A program made the translations under genes and the position numbers. Of a stretch of 64,000 nucleotides of DNA, positions 63,621-64,000 are shown one piece after another. A model generated the notes under the pieces. The model ran no database searches. It had not been told where the DNA came from and worked only from the letters and a program-made list of their open reading frames with translations. The DNA is from Antedon mediterranea (Eukaryota; Echinodermata; Crinoidea; Comatulida; Antedonidae). Location: contig NC_092674.1 in assembly GCF_964355755.1 (NCBI RefSeq), positions 7,505,001 to 7,569,000 on the forward strand. Direction: 5' to 3'. Position 1 is the first letter of the stretch. Every line of letters begins with the position of its first letter.

Positions 63621-64000
63621 ACGAGTTCTTTGTAAAATGAGAACCGTCATCTGAAAACAATATTTGCTTAGTACTTTAAAAACTGACTTAAGCAAATGCA
63701 TTAACTTACAACAAAGTTAAGATGATTTTTTTTTCTAAGCATATTTGGTTATAATATAATTGACTCTTGTTGTACTAATAGTTCATATTACTTTTGATAT
63801 TGGAATTCTTGGATATCTTTTCATGCTTCTTAAATTTCAAAATTAATTTTCGTGTATCTTGCTACTAGTCCGAGTAATTATGTACCTGTGGCCTATAAGG
63901 AATTCTATGAAATTGATATGGCATAAGCAATATCTTTCAATCTACTTATAGATAGGCATCTCCCGTCTTTTCTTTCTGAGGTGGCCAATTTATTTTATCG
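63621..64000. other. Window end, no gene seen
   Basis: AT-rich sequence with no coding signal and no repeat recognised. Confidence 0.35.

Overview
This is eukaryotic, AT-rich nuclear DNA. It has intron-split genes with standard GT-AG splice sites, many short inverted-repeat transposons, tRNA-derived SINEs and broken non-LTR retrotransposons. The palindrome TAGGCCTA is scattered throughout. Together with RING/B-box (TRIM-type) duplicates and Rex1/CR1-like LINEs, this suggests a marine invertebrate, most likely a deuterostome such as an echinoderm. That placement is inference; no marker gene proves it.

Layout. 0.5-1.2 kb: a ~95-bp tandem array split by a foldback transposon. 3.2-6.9 kb: two tandem TRIM-like genes, both frameshifted, with complementary domain losses (one lacks B-box 1, the other lacks most of its RING). 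9.3-13.0 kb: a 3.7-kb element with ~250-bp terminal inverted repeats and no visible transposase. 13.2-35.0 kb, plus strand: a complete 15-exon gene for a TMEM87-type GOST-family seven-transmembrane Golgi protein of about 507 aa. Its introns hold a LINE, MITEs, SINEs, two tRNA-Val-like sequences and a minisatellite. 37.4-42.9 kb, plus strand: a second complete gene with 8 exons and 260 aa that I do not recognise. Its introns hold a CR1-like fragment, two MITEs and two minisatellites. 43-64 kb: mostly repeats (tandem arrays, foldback elements, a SINE, a LINE fragment), with one possible two-exon gene start at 49.0-50.1 kb.

The most interesting structure is in the TMEM87-like gene. One 66-nt exon coding for a membrane helix is present twice (31045-31110 and 32969-33034). 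Each copy has a U2-type AG acceptor but a perfect U12-type ATATCCTTTT donor. The next exon (from about 33502) has no usable AG acceptor and can only be joined through an AC. This is an AT-AC minor-spliceosome intron with a duplicated upstream exon. Because a U12 donor cannot pair with a U2 acceptor, the two copies should be forced into mutually exclusive use.

The two intact genes show no obvious functional link. The rest of the window is repeat-driven. Several repeat families recur here, so their boundaries could be set by comparing copies within the window.
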